Shown piece after piece: positions 35,146-45,899 of a DNA stretch of 64,000 nt (its first letter is position 1; each line of letters opens with the position of its first letter). A model generated the notes under the pieces. That model was given only the letters and a program-made list of their open reading frames with translations, ran no database searches and was not told the origin of the DNA. The position numbers were made by a program, and so were the translations under genes. This DNA comes from Lepus europaeus (lineage: Eukaryota; Chordata; Mammalia; Lagomorpha; Leporidae), in assembly GCF_033115175.1 (NCBI RefSeq), contig NC_084827.1, positions 152,203,701-152,267,700 of the forward strand. The letters run 5' to 3'.

Positions 35146-35416
35146 AAAAATAAAGCATGCATTTTTTGTAATGGCCTTGCCCTTTTTGGTTGGCCAATCC
35201 CACATCACAAGTATCGTTGTATGCCCACAGATACACTTCTATACCATTAGAGTTAATGACTGCCCTGTATTTCTCTGTCTAAAGGTTCCACAACAAATGT
35301 TGCCTCCTCTTTTAAAAGATGTATTGAAATCTGGGAAAAGGATGTGCAATAAACTATAAAGCTTATACACTTTTTCAAGTATTAGTCAAAATGAACTTAA
35401 AAAATCTTAAAAGTTT

Positions 35417-35748
35417 GGGGCTAGCCTTGTGTGAAGTAGCAGGTAAAGCTGCAGTGTGTGATGCCGGCATCCCATATGGGTGCTGGTTCAAGTCTTGACT
35501 GCTCCACTTCTGACCCAGCTCCCTACTAATGGCCTGGGAAAGTCGGGGAAGATAGGCCAAGTGCTTGGGCCCCTGCCAGCCATGTAGGAGACCCAGAAGA
35601 AGCTCCTGGCTCCTGGCTTTGGACTGGCCCAGCTCTGGCTGTTGTGGCCATTTGAGGGAGTGAACCAGCAAGTAGAAGATCATTCTCTCTCTCCCTACTC
35701 CACCCTGTAACTCTGCCTTTCAAATAAATAAATAAAAATCTCTTAAAA
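35417..35748 (+). repeat. Older C-repeat SINE
   Basis: The head GGGGCTAGCCTTGTGTGAAG, body CATCCCATATGGGTGCTGGT and tail CAAATAAATAAATAAAAATC identify it. It is nearly full length. Confidence 0.93.
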
Positions 35749-35954
35749 ATCATAAAAATAGAGAAGAGGGTCCTATTGTCTTGGAAACCAGGAAATAGTG
35801 CCAGTGTTCACAAACTTTGAACAATATTCTCCAGATACAATATAGCAAGACCCAGATGAAAGAAAATGTTTATAACTATTAGGTTCAGTAGTAGATAAAA
35901 ATTAACAAAGGCTATAAAAGGATCTGGGCAATAAAATAAATGATTTACTTCAAT

Positions 35955-35969
35955 GGTTGTATAATTTTA
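35955..35969. repeat. Left 15-bp target-site duplication of L1-B
   Basis: GGTTGTATAATTTTA occurs here and again at 41256-41270 without mismatch, directly bounding LINE-1 copy B. It proves insertion by target-primed reverse transcription and fixes both ends. Confidence 0.97.
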
Positions 35970-36779
35970 TTTATTTTTTAACTTTTATTTAATAAATATA
36001 AATTTCCAAAGTACAACTCTTGAATTATAGTGGCTTCCCCCCCCAACCTCCCTCCTGCAACCATCCCATCTCCCAACCCCTCTCCCATCCCATTCTTCAT
36101 TATGATTCACTTTCAATTATCTTTATATACAGAAGATCAACTTCGTATATACTAAGTAAAGATTTCAACAGTTTGCACCCACACAGACACACAAAGTATA
36201 GAGTACTGTTTGGGTAGTAGTTTTACCATTAAGGACAGAGTTCCTACATGGGGAGCAGGTGCACAGTGAATCCCATTGTTGATTTAACAATTGACACTCT
36301 TATTTATGATGTCAGTGATCACCTGAGGCTCTTGTTATGAGCTGCCAAGGCTATGGAAGCCTCTTGAGTTCAGCAATCTTGTGATAGACAAGGTTCTGAT
36401 CTTGTGTAGACAAGGCCATATTCAAAGTGGAAGTTCTCTCCTCCCTTCAGAGAAAGCTATTGCCTTCTTTGATGTCCCGCTCTTTTGGCTGGGATCTCAC
36501 AAACAGAAATCTTTCATTTAGGTCATTTTTTTTTTTTTTGCCACAGTGTCTTTGCTTTCCATGCCTGCAAAACTCTCATGGGCTTTTAAGCCAGATCTGA
36601 ATGCTTTAAGGGCTGATTCTGAGGCCAGAGTGCTGTTTAGGGCATTTGCCATTCTATGAGTCTGCTGTGTATCCTGCTTCCCATGTAGGATAATTTTCTT
36701 CTTTTTAATTCTATCAATTATTATTTGCAGACACTGGTCTTATTTATGTAATCCCTTTGACATTTAATCCTACCCTTTT

Positions 36780-37113
36780 TTTTTTTTTTTTTTTGACAGG
36801 CAGAGTGGATAGTGAGAGAGAGAGAGACAGAGAGAAAGGTCTTCCCTTTTGCCTCTGGTTCACCCTCCAATGGCCGCTGCAGCCGGCACATCTCGCTGAT
36901 CTGAAGCCAGGAGCCAGGCGCTTCTCCTAGTCTCCCATGCGGGTGCAGGGCCCAAGGACGTGGGCCATCCTCCACTGCCTTCCCGGGCCATAGCAGAGAG
37001 CTGGGCTGGAAGAGGGGCAACCGGGACAGAATCCGGCGCCCCGACCAGGGCTAGAACCTGGTGTGCCGGCGCTGCAAGGCGGAGGATTAGCCTGTTAAGC
37101 CACGGCGCTGGCC
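36780..37113 (-). repeat. CSINE2-type SINE, inserted into the tail of its neighbour
   Basis: It is full length: GACAGGCAGAGTGGATAGTG to AAGCCACGGCGCTGGCC. CCTACCC followed by a T-run on its left and CCTATCC followed by a T-run on its right show it landed at the junction between target sequence and the T-tail of the SINE at 37121. It is the younger of the pair. Confidence 0.94.
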
Positions 37114-37120
37114 CTATCCT

Positions 37121-37448
37121 TTTTTTTTTTTTTTTTTTTTGACAGGCAGAGTTAGACAGTGAGAGAGAGAGAGAAGGACAAAGAAAAAGGTCCTCCTTTC
37201 CGTTGGTTCACCCCCCAAATGGCCACTATAGCCAGTGCACTGCACTGACCCGAAGCCAGGAGCCAGGTACTTCCTCCTTGTCTTCCATGCAGATGCAGGG
37301 CCATCCTCCACTGCCATACTGGGCCACAGCAGAGAGCTGGACTGGAAGAGGAGCAACTGGGACAGGATCTGGTGCCCCAACTGGGATTAGAACCTGTGGT
37401 GCCAGCGCCACAGGCAGAGAATTAGCCAAGTGAGCTGTGGTGCTGGCC
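37121..37448 (-). repeat. C-repeat SINE, intermediate subtype
   Basis: GACAGGCAGAGTTAGACAGT to GAGCTGTGGTGCTGGCC. Its own target duplication is AATCCTACCCTTTT at 36766-36779 and AATCCTACCTTTTT at 37449-37462, now separated by two elements. Confidence 0.93.
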
Positions 37449-37850
37449 AATCCTACCTTTTTGATCAATTATGAACTTAAACTGATCACTTTACCAAGTA
37501 AGATGGCATTGGTACATGCCACCTTGATGGGATTGAAGTGGAACCCCCTGGCACATTTCCACTCTGCCATTAGGGGTAAGTCTGAATGAGCATGTACCAA
37601 ACTGTACATCTCCTCCCTCTCTTATTCCCACTCTTAGATTTAACAGGGATCACTTTTCAGTTAAATTTAAATACCTAAGAATAATTGTGTGTTAATTAAA
37701 GAGTTCAACCAATAGTATTAATTATAACAAAAAAATACTAAAAGGAATAAAATAGCAAGTTGTTCCTCGACAGTCAGGACAAGGGCTATGCAAAACACTG
37801 TTTCTCATAGTGTCCATTTCACTTCAACAGGTTTCCTTTTAGGTGCTTGG

Positions 37851-39045
37851 TTAGTTGTCACCAATCAGGGAGAACATAGGATATTTGTCCCTTTGGGACT
37901 GGCTTATTTCACTCAGCATGATGTTTTCCGGATTCCTCCATTTTGTTGCAAATGACTGGATTTCATTTTTTTTTTTACTGCTGTATAGTATTCTATAGTG
38001 TACATATCCCATAATTTCTTTATCCAGTCTTCTGTTGATGGGTATTGAGGTTGATTCCATGTCTTAGCTATTGTGAATTGAGCTGCAATAAACATTTGAG
38101 GTATAGACAGCTCTTTTATTTGCCAATTTAATTTCCTTTTGGTAAATTCCAAGGAGTGGGATGGCGGGGTTGATGGTTGTAGGGTTATATTCAGGTGTCT
38201 GAGGAATCTCCAGACTGACTTCCATAGTGGCTTTACCAGTTTGCATTCCCACCAACAGTGAGTTAGTGTCCCTTTTTCCTCACATCCTTGCCAGCATCTG
38301 CTGTTAGTTGATTTCTGTATGTGAGCCATTCTAACCGAGGTGAGGTGAAACATCATTGTGGTTTTGATTTGCATTTCCCTGACAGCTAGTGATCCTGAAT
38401 ATTTTCTCATGTGTCTGTTGGCCATTTGGATTTCCTCTTTTGAAAAATGTCTATTGAGGTCCTTGGCCCATCTCTTAAGTAGGTTGTTTGTTTTGCTGTT
38501 GTGGAGTTTCTTGATCTCTTTGTAGATTCTGGTTATTAATCCTTTATAAGTTGCATAGTTTGCAAATACTTTTTCCCCTTCTGTCAGTTGCATCTTCACT
38601 TTCCTGTTTCTTTTGCAGTACAGAAACTTCTTAATTTGATGTAATCCCAATTGTTAATTTTGGCTTTGACTGCCTGCGCCTCTGGGGTCTTTTCCAAGAA
38701 GTCTTTGCCTGTGCCTATATCTTGCAGGGTTTCTCTGATGTTCTCTAATAAATTGATGGTGTCGGGTCATAGATTTAGATCTTTAATCCATGTTGAGTGG
38801 ATTTTTGTGTAAGGTGTAAGGTAGGGGTCTTGCTTCATGCTTTTGCATGTGGAAATCCAGTTTTCCCAGCACCATTTGTTGAATAGACTGTCCTTACTCC
38901 AGGGATTGGTTTTAGATGCTTGATCAAATATAAGCTGGCTGTAGATATTTGGATTGATTTCTGGTGTTTCTATTCTGTTCCACTGGCCTATCCATCTGTT
39001 TCTGTACCAGTATCATGCTGTTTTTCTCTTAGTACCTGGGCTATA
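37851..39045 (-). pseudogene. LINE-1 ORF2 C-terminal region, partly open
   Basis: The 245-codon frame at 37913-38650 is the longest in the window. It contains the C-terminal cysteine-histidine motif [18 protein letters not shown] of LINE-1 ORF2. A frameshift in the A-run at 37968-37977 (T on the plus strand) moves the end into another frame, which finishes FSLIGDN-stop at 37851. Without endonuclease and reverse transcriptase it has no enzymatic role. Confidence 0.9.
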
Positions 39046-39065
39046 TCTCACCATTCCCTCCTATC

Positions 39066-40190
39066 CTGTAGGGTTTCTGATGAGAAATCTGCTGTGGGTC
39101 TGATTGGAGATCCTCTGAGAGTAATCTGATGTTTCTCTCTTGCACATTTTAGAATCCTTTCTTTATGTTTCACTATGCTGAGTTTGATTACAATGTGTCG
39201 TGGTGAGGATCTCTTGGTCATGTTTACTGGAGGTTCTATGTGCTTCCTGTACTTGGATGTCTGTTTCCTTCTCCAAAACCAGGAAATTTTCTGCTAGTAT
39301 CTCACTAAAAAGGCCTTCTATTCCTTTCTCTCTATATATACCTTCAGGAACTCCTAGAACCCAAATGTTGGGTTTTTAAATAGTATCCTATAGATTCCCA
39401 ACAATATTTTTTTTTTTACAAGCAGAGATAGACAGTGAGAGAGAGACAGAGAGAAAGGTCTTCTTTCCGTTGGTTCACCCCCCAAATGGCCGCCATGGCC
39501 GGTGTGCTGCGCCAATCCAAAGCCAGGAGCCAGGTGCTTCCTCCTGGTCTCCCACGTGGCTGCAGGGCCCAAACACCTGGTCCATCCTCCACTGCCTTCC
39601 TGGGCCACAGTAGAGAGCTGGACTGGAAGAGGAGCAACCAGGACAGAACTGGCACCCCAACCAGCACTAGAACCTGGAGTACCGGCACCACAGGTGGAGG
39701 ATTAGCCTAGTTAGCCCTGGCGCCGGCCACCCAACAATATTTTTTAGATTTCTAATTTCCTCTTCTTTTCTTTGGTTTGTCTGTATACTTTCCTGTGCTC
39801 TGACTTCTAAGTCCGATATTCTCTCTTCTGCCTCACTGATTCTATTTTTAAGGCTCTCAAATTTGTTTTTCATTTGTTCTATTGAATTCTTCATTTCATT
39901 TTGGTCTCTTCAATATCTCAATTTCACGTTCTACTAAATTCCTCATTTCATTTTGATTCCTCCTTAAGATTTCATTTTCACGAGAGAGATTTTCTGTCCT
40001 GTCCTGTATGGACTTTTGTAGTTCATGCATTTGTTTCTGATAACTTCTAAATGTTCTTATCGTAAATTTTTTGAAATCTGTATCTTGCATTTCTTCTATC
40101 TCATCATCTTCATAATCTTGTATTGGAGTGTCAATTTCATTTGGGAGCGTCATGATGTCTTCCTTGTTCTTGTTTCCTCAGTTTTTGCAT
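39066..40190 (-). pseudogene. LINE-1 ORF1 (RNA-binding protein), broken
   Basis: A probable ATG is the complement of 40188-40190. The frames at 39896-40153 and 39667-39894 give a coiled coil (for example KNRISEAEERISDLEVRAQE). Beyond a SINE insertion, the text SPRHIVIKLSIVKHKERIL and TADFSSETLQDRREW is the RRM and C-terminal region of ORF1. Frameshifts and stops occur throughout. ORF1 ends at the deletion junction, missing its last part. Confidence 0.88.
39411..39729 (-). repeat. C-repeat SINE, intermediate subtype, nested in L1-B ORF1
   Basis: It follows a T-run with CAAGCAGAGATAGACAGTGA and ends with TGGCGCCGGCC. CCCAACAATATTTT is repeated at 39397-39410 and 39730-39743. It interrupts the region between the ORF1 coiled coil and the RRM. 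Confidence 0.96.
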
Positions 40191-41255
40191 TTGTTGTTTG
40201 GTATTGTAGAGATATTCTTTGGTTTCTTCCCCCCCACCCCCCCACTGGTGGCTTTTCTTGTTATACTATGACTCTAGATTAAGTGGACTGTCTGCTTTTG
40301 GTAACTATCTAGAGGCTTGTGGTGGGTGTGGCCAGAGAGCTCTGTTCAGTTCTTTAGGGTTAAGGGTGTGCCAAAGGTGACACACCCAGGTTTGGCATGG
40401 TAAATCTCTCTCTCTCTTTTTATTCAGAAGGGAAGAAATTCTGCTCAGCTGAGCTCTTCTCTTTGATGGCAATCAGTGCCTGAGCGCTAGCCGCAGTGGG
40501 AATAATATTTGTCCGCTCTGTCCCAAGGACTGCAGAAAGGATCTATGCAGTCCTCAGTGTAAGCTCAGATTCCCCTGCAATGTCTCTCACCAAGTAGCCA
40601 AGGCTGCCTGTTTGTGTCATCTCCCACCGAAACTACTCACATCTCAGCTGCACTGTGAGTTCTCCCATGCACCCTCAGTTTTTTTTTTTTTTTCACAGTC
40701 CTGGTTCATAAGCTCCACACATTCACTAGGTCTTAGTCTCCTGTTATTACTTCCCACCAGAGTCAGGTTTTTCTGTTTGGCTGAGGGTGGATGCTGCCCT
40801 GAGCTGGCGCAGCTGTTATGTATGTCCAAAATGGTGCCTGCTCTATTGCCTCACTCACCTTTGTAAGGTGTGTGGAGAGAATTGTGTCTGTACTGTCCCT
40901 TTTATTTTTTTCTCTCTTCTAGTTAGGCTGGTGTACTTCCCTCCATGGGGATTCAAGCCTCATTCCCTCTAGGCTTTTCCTGCTGCTTTTCCTCCAGTGT
41001 CTCGGGCTACTGCGGTTTCTTCTCACCTCTCCTTCCAGTGCTGGTGTGGAGCCTCTCGGCAGCTGGGGTCCCGAGCCGTGGTTGCCTGTTCCCTCCATGT
41101 TGGTCTACCAAGTCCCTTTAATTATGGAAGAGTTTCCTTTGCCATTTCCCCCTAGTTTTTCCCTGAGACTACACTATCTTCACTTTTATTAACCTGTCTC
41201 CTCCCAGACTATCAGTAAGCTCCCTCCCTATTCTGCCATCTTGGCTCCTCCCTCT
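40191..41255 (-). promoter_or_regulatory. LINE-1 5'UTR of copy B
   Basis: It extends from the element's first base to the likely ORF1 start near 40190. It includes a C-rich run at 40230-40246 and TC-rich text at 40407-40420. Its outer half aligns by eye with the 5'UTR of L1-A. It would hold the sense promoter in an active copy. Confidence 0.75.
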
Positions 41256-41270
41256 GGTTGTATAATTTTA
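41256..41270. repeat. Right 15-bp target-site duplication of L1-B
   Basis: Exact partner of 35955-35969. Confidence 0.97.
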
Positions 41271-41933
41271 AAGGCCATCTCCTATGTTGGTAAACTCAAC
41301 CATCGCATCTTTCTTAAATATTTATGTTATGGAAACAAGAAGATTTTTACAAGGCTCCACAAAATAACATTATAATATAATATAGAACATACTTTTATCA
41401 TTTATCAAACAACACATTTTACCTCTTCTTCCTTGTTGCTACTCTTCCGTTGGTCTTTACCTTTCTTTAATAGTTACTTATGGAACCATGAAAGCAGAGG
41501 ATATACTTCCTGCCCCCACTCCATGGAACATTTAATGAAGTCATTATGAAAAACATGGAGTCAAGAAGGAGAAAAACTTTACTTATCTTTCTCACTTCAG
41601 TTAGATTAATCATTGCTCATTTTCTTATTCCCTTCCTGCTTAGGGTCCAGTTTAACTGTTAACAGTAAGTAGATCAGATGGAAGATTTCAGAAATGCACA
41701 AAGACTTCCACAGTGAGCTTGGTTTTCAAATAAATATAAGCTGGTTTTCCACAGCCAAATTGGGTTCAAAGCAATGGAGTTTCAATAATAACTGTAAGAA
41801 CTGATAATACTCTGGTGGTTTTGTTCCTTTGATTTTGCATTATGAAGTTCTTAGGTTATTTGAACCAACACAGAAATGCCTTCCATCATCAGTGTTATTT
41901 AGCTTCTCTGAGATCTTGAAACATTCTTTTCTT
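41271..41933. other. Unique AT-rich sequence
   Basis: No repeat or gene is recognised between the L1-B right edge and the microsatellite. Confidence 0.45.
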
Positions 41934-41969
41934 CATTTCTTTTCCTTCCTTCCTTCCTTTCTTTCTTTC

Positions 41970-42029
<60 letters not shown>

Positions 42030-42060
42030 TTCTTCCTTCTTTCTTTCTTTCTTGCTTGCT
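41934..42060. repeat. TTTC/TTCC tetramer microsatellite, about 125 bp
   Basis: A nearly pure run of TTTC units with TTCC variants at both ends. It continues into the T-rich tail of the minus-strand SINE at 42062, so it probably grew from that SINE's A-rich tail. It is likely length-polymorphic. Confidence 0.97.
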
Positions 42061-42061
42061 T

Positions 42062-42376
42062 ACTTTAAGATTTACTTGTTTACTTGAAAGTCAGCATTAC
42101 ACAGAGAGAGGAAAAGACAGATGGAGGGAGAGAGATCTTCCATCCACTGGTTCACTCTCCAAATGGCTGCAATGGCCAGAGTCAGGAGTTTCTTCTAGAC
42201 CCTCTATGTGAGTGCAAGAGTCCAAGCACTTGAGTCATCCTCTGATGCTTTTCCCAAGCACATTATCAAAGAGTTGGATCAGGAATGGAGCAGCGAGAAC
42301 TTGCACTGGCACTCATATGAGATGCCAGTGTCGCAGGCAGTGGCTTTACCTATTATGCCACAGTGTCAGCACTGAC
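42062..42376 (-). repeat. Older C-repeat SINE
   Basis: AAGATTTACTTGTTTACTTG to TATTATGCCACAGTGTCAGC. Part of the block before the GAGTCAGGAG motif is missing. Confidence 0.9.
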
Positions 42377-42569
42377 CTTGAATTATTCTAATGTAGCAAG
42401 TTCATAGGTGTGATAGGAAAGCTTATTGGATATAATATTTATTCTCATTGCATTTTCCATATATGGTTTTTGTAAACATGAATATAAAATTTAATGTACT
42501 TTCAAATGTGTTGAAATACACATATGCAACCCCCAATTTCAAGCGTTGTTTTTCAGTCTTTAAAATGGA

Positions 42570-43055
42570 ACTTTATTTTTCCCCCACTTTATTGAGTTGT
42601 GATTGACAAATAAAATCATATACATTTAAGGTATAGAGTTTTAATATAAATTTATATTATGAAATGATTACAATAATCAAGATAGTTCACACATCCATTG
42701 CTTTATAAGAATAAATTTTGTGAGAACATTTAAGATAATTTCTCTTAGCAAACTTCAAGTATACAATACTATTTAATTAACTATAGTCGCCATGCCATAT
42801 ATTAGCTCTCTATAACTTATTAATCCTGCATAACTAAAACTTTGCATCCTTTGACCAACACTTGCCTATTCCCCCTATCTCCAGACCCTGGTAACCATCA
42901 TTCTTCTGTCTGCTTGCAGGAACTCAGTTTTATTAGATTCTACATGTAAGTGAGATCATCTGGTGTTTAACTTTCTGTATCTGGCTAATCTCAGTACAAG
43001 GCTTTTCATGTTCTTCCATGTCATCACAAATGGTAGTGGCTGAATATTTCATTTT
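42570..43055 (-). repeat. Ancient LINE-1 3' end (L1M-type)
   Basis: TTTATTGAGTTGTGATTGAC, CATCCTTTGACCAACACTTG and TACATGTAAGTGAGATCATC are reverse-complement LINE-1 3'UTR and ORF2-end phrases typical of old mammal-wide families. Confidence 0.75.
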
Positions 43056-43059
43056 ACAG

Positions 43060-43160
43060 AAGAGAGGTGTTCAAAAAAGTTTATGGAAGATGTATGTAAT
43101 GAAAAAACTATGCATGGATTTCAAAAATTTTTCTGCATCAAAATAAACTCATTCTTACTT
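43060..43160. repeat. Possible DNA-transposon-derived repeat, family unknown
   Basis: GTTCAAAAAAGTTTATGGAA and AAAACTATGCATGGATTTCA recall a short AT-rich repeat found in several mammals, perhaps mariner-derived. I cannot confirm the family. Confidence 0.3.
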
Positions 43161-43207
43161 GTTATAATTTATCTGAACAGTTTTAGTTTTAGGCACTAAG
43201 AAGGAAA

Positions 43208-43530
43208 AACAGGGCAGGTGTTTAGGCATATCAGGTTAAGCCACGATTTGGGATTGCCTGCAACTCGTATCAGAGTACTGGTCAGAGTCCTGGCTGTTCC
43301 ACTTCCCATCCAGCTTCCTGCTAAGGATCCTGGGAGGTAACTGATGGTGACACAAGTGCTTGGACCCCCGCCACCCATGTAAGAGACCCAGATGGATTTC
43401 TGGGCTCTTGGCTTCATCCTGTCCCAGACCTGGCTGTTGTGGGCATTTGGGAAGTGAACCAGTGAATCAAAGATCTGTTTCTCTCTCTCTCCCTTCCTTT
43501 CTTTTCTCTCTCTCACTATCTCTGCCTTTC
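43208..43530 (+). repeat. Older C-repeat SINE, diverged subtype
   Basis: GCAGGTGTTTAGGCATATCA is a diverged head, followed by GGTAACTGATGGTGACACAA. The CT-rich tail block is at 43480-43520. Confidence 0.82.
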
Positions 43531-43871
43531 AAGTTTTTCACAGCTGACTCATAAAATGACAATCATTCTAAATAGCATTCTAACCTCAGAATCAGCCCTG
43601 ATTCTGATCCGGCTGAAAAGCCCATGAGAGCATTTTGGTTATGGAAATCCAAGACACTGTGGCACACACAAAAAAAGTCCTACACGAAGGATCTCTGTGA
43701 GTGATACCCCAGTGGAAAGAAGGGGTCATCAAAGAAGAATGCAATTTTCTATGAAAGGAGGAGAGAACTTCCACTTTGCTTATGGCCTAGCCTAAATACT
43801 GATGGAGACTGTGGACTCAAAAAGCTTCCATAGCCTTAGCAACTCAAGTCAAGAGCTTTGGGTGATCACTA
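43531..43871. other. Unique sequence, no gene recognised
   Basis: A 60-codon minus-strand frame at 43592-43774 is uninformative. I see no repeat. Confidence 0.4.
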
Positions 43872-43880
43872 ACATATCTT

Positions 43881-44264
43881 TTTTTTTTTAAAGGTCTTCT
43901 TTTTATTTATTTATTTATTTATTTATTTATTATTTTTTTGACAGGCAGAGTGGACAGTGAGAGAGAGACAGAGAGAAAGGTCTTCCTTTGCCGTTGGTTC
44001 ACCCTCCAATGGCCGCCGCGGTAGGTGCGCTGCGGCCGGCGCACTGCGCCGATCCGATGGCAGGAGCCAGGTGCTTCTCCTGGTCTCCCATGCGGGTGCA
44101 GGGCCCAAGGACTTGGGCCATCCTCCACTGCACTCCCTGGCCACAGCAGAGAGCTGGCCTGGAAGAGGGGCAACCGGGACAGGATCGGTGCCCTGACCGG
44201 GACTAGAACCTGGTGTGCCGGTGCCGCAAGGTGGAGGATTAGCCTAGTGAGCCGTGGCGCCGGC
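43881..44264 (-). repeat. CSINE2-type SINE, young, with target duplication
   Basis: The tail contains a TTTA run (43905-43930). The body has many CpG sites (GCGCTGCGGCCGGCGCACTG). ACATATCTT flanks it at 43872-43880 and 44265-44273. Confidence 0.97.
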
Positions 44265-44351
44265 ACATATCTTGATTATTATGAGTAATGCTGCATGAAG
44301 ATAGTAGTCCAGATATCTTTTTGACACACTGTTTTAATTTTCACTTCTTTT

Positions 44352-44366
44352 ATTTTTTTATTTTTA

Positions 44367-44397
<31 letters not shown>

Positions 44398-44730
44398 GAC
44401 AGGCAGAGTGGACAGTGAGAGAGAGAGAGACAGAGAGAAAGGTCTTCCTTTTTGCCGTTGGTTCACCCTCCAATGGCCGCCATGCCTGGTGCGCTGCGGC
44501 CGGCGCACCACGCTGATCCAAAGGCAGGAGCCAGGTGTTTCTCCTGGTCTCCCATGTGGGTGCAGGGCCCAAGCACTTGGGCCTTCCTCCACTGCACTCC
44601 CGGGCCATAGCAGAGAGCTGGCCTGGAAGAGGGGCAACCGGGACAGAATCCGGCGCTCCAACCGGGACTAGAACCCGGTGTGCTGGCGCCGCAAGGCGGA
44701 GGATTAGCCTGTTGAGCCACAGCGCCGGCC
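44352..44730 (-). repeat. CSINE2-type SINE, young, with 17-bp target duplication
   Basis: TAATTTTCACTTCTTTT is exact at 44335-44351 and 44731-44747. It is in the same orientation as, and closely similar to, the copy 90 bp to its left. It inserted at the T-tail edge of an older SINE at 44748. Confidence 0.98.
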
Positions 44731-44747
44731 TAATTTTCACTTCTTTT

Positions 44748-45045
44748 AAAAAATGTTTATTTATTTTATTTGAAAGGCAGAATGACAGAGAGAAGGGGAA
44801 TGAAAGGTAGATCTTCCATCCACTGGTCTAATCCCCAAATGCCCACAATAGCTAGGGCTAGGCCATACTGAAGCCAGAAGCCAGGAATTCCATCCTGATC
44901 TCCCATATGGAAAACAGGAGCCCAAGCACTTCAGCCATCATCTGCTGCCAACCAGCAGGAAGCTTGCTCAGAAGTGTGGAATAACACAATATGGGATATG
45001 GATGTCCCAAGCAGAAGCTTAACCTGTTGTACACCTACCCCTCAA
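44748..45045 (-). repeat. Older C-repeat SINE, diverged subtype
   Basis: TTTATTTATTTTATTTGAAA, then CACAATAGCTAGGGCTAGGC, then CTGCCAACCAGCAGGAAGCT. The head end reads TTAACCTGTTGTACACCTAC. Confidence 0.85.
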
Positions 45046-45224
45046 GCCTGTGTTTGTCTTGTTTCAAATCTTTGCTATTTTCACTGTAGCATAGTTTGTG
45101 CCAGTTAAGTTTGAATTTCAGGTAAGCAACAAATAATTTTATAAGTATATCTCAAATACTCTATGGATTTATACCTACACTAAAAAAATTATCTTTTCTA
45201 TGAAATTCAAATTTAACTAGATGT

Positions 45225-45561
45225 GGCCAGCGCTGCGGCTCAATAGGCTAATCCTCCGCCTGAGGCACCGGCACACCAGGTTCTAGTCCTGGTCGGGGCG
45301 CCGGATTCTGTCCCAGTTGCCCCTCTTCCAGGCCAGCTTTCTGCTGTGGCCCAGGAAGGCAGTGGAGGATGGCCCAAGTCCTTGGGCCCTGCACCCACAT
45401 GGGAGACCAGGAGAAGCACTTGGCTCCTGCCTTCAGATCAGCGCGGTGCACCGGCCGCAGCGCGCCAGCCACAGCAGCCATTGGAGGGTGAACCAACGGT
45501 AAAGGAAGACCTTTCTCTCTGTCTCTCTCTCTCACTGTCTACTCTGCCTGTCAAAAAAAAA
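45225..45561 (+). repeat. CSINE2-type SINE, young, with 16-bp target duplication
   Basis: AAATTTAACTAGATGT is exact at 45209-45224 and 45562-45577. It lies opposite in orientation to the two copies at 43881 and 44352, so transcripts crossing the region could fold into long double strands. Confidence 0.98.
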
Positions 45562-45577
45562 AAATTTAACTAGATGT

Positions 45578-45899
45578 GCTATATTTCTGTTTGCTCAATC
45601 TGGCAATCCTGGATTCCCTAATCTGTTAGACCAAGCAGAAGGTTGAGGAAGGTGTGGAAATTTCTCTTTTCTTTTTTGTTCTTATTTTTCTTCCTGTGCT
45701 CTTTATATCTTTTTCTCTGCCTGCCTCCCAATTAAATGACCTATGCCTGAATATTTTTTCCTATATTTTGGATTTTGATAATAATTTTTAGCAAGAATAT
45801 GGTTATTAACACAGCCCTAAATCAACTGGCCTAGTCAGGGCCATTTGAATCCTTATTTGAATTTTTATTTCCATTCTGGACATTGTTAACATATTTTTC
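45578..45899. other. AT-rich unique sequence
   Basis: No repeat or gene is recognised. Confidence 0.4.

Larger units (their letters stand above)
35970..37850 (-). repeat. LINE-1 copy B 3'UTR, interrupted by two stacked SINEs
   Basis: The AT-rich terminal part includes ATTTAATAAATATAAATTTC and a run of C at 36038-36043. The same 3' sequence is seen at 63747-64000, which supports its identity. The two SINEs occupy 36780-37448. Confidence 0.85.
35970..41255 (-). mobile_element. LINE-1 copy B: intact ends, internal deletion, three nested SINEs
   Basis: On the minus strand it begins at 41255 with AGAGGGAGGAGCCAAGATGG, the usual LINE-1 start. It continues through a 5'UTR and most of ORF1, then jumps near 39040 into the ORF2 C-terminus, and ends with a 3'UTR at 35970. 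Endonuclease and reverse transcriptase are missing. Without the SINEs it is about 4.3 kb, against some 6-7 kb for a full mammalian LINE-1. Both ends with one target duplication indicate that a deleted template was copied, or that the deletion came later. Confidence 0.93.

Noticed and set aside
37913-38650. Longest open frame (245 codons) as a cellular gene
   Set aside because: It is the LINE-1 ORF2 C-terminal region, with its CWQGC...HCWWEC motif, inside L1-B, bounded by the element's target duplication.
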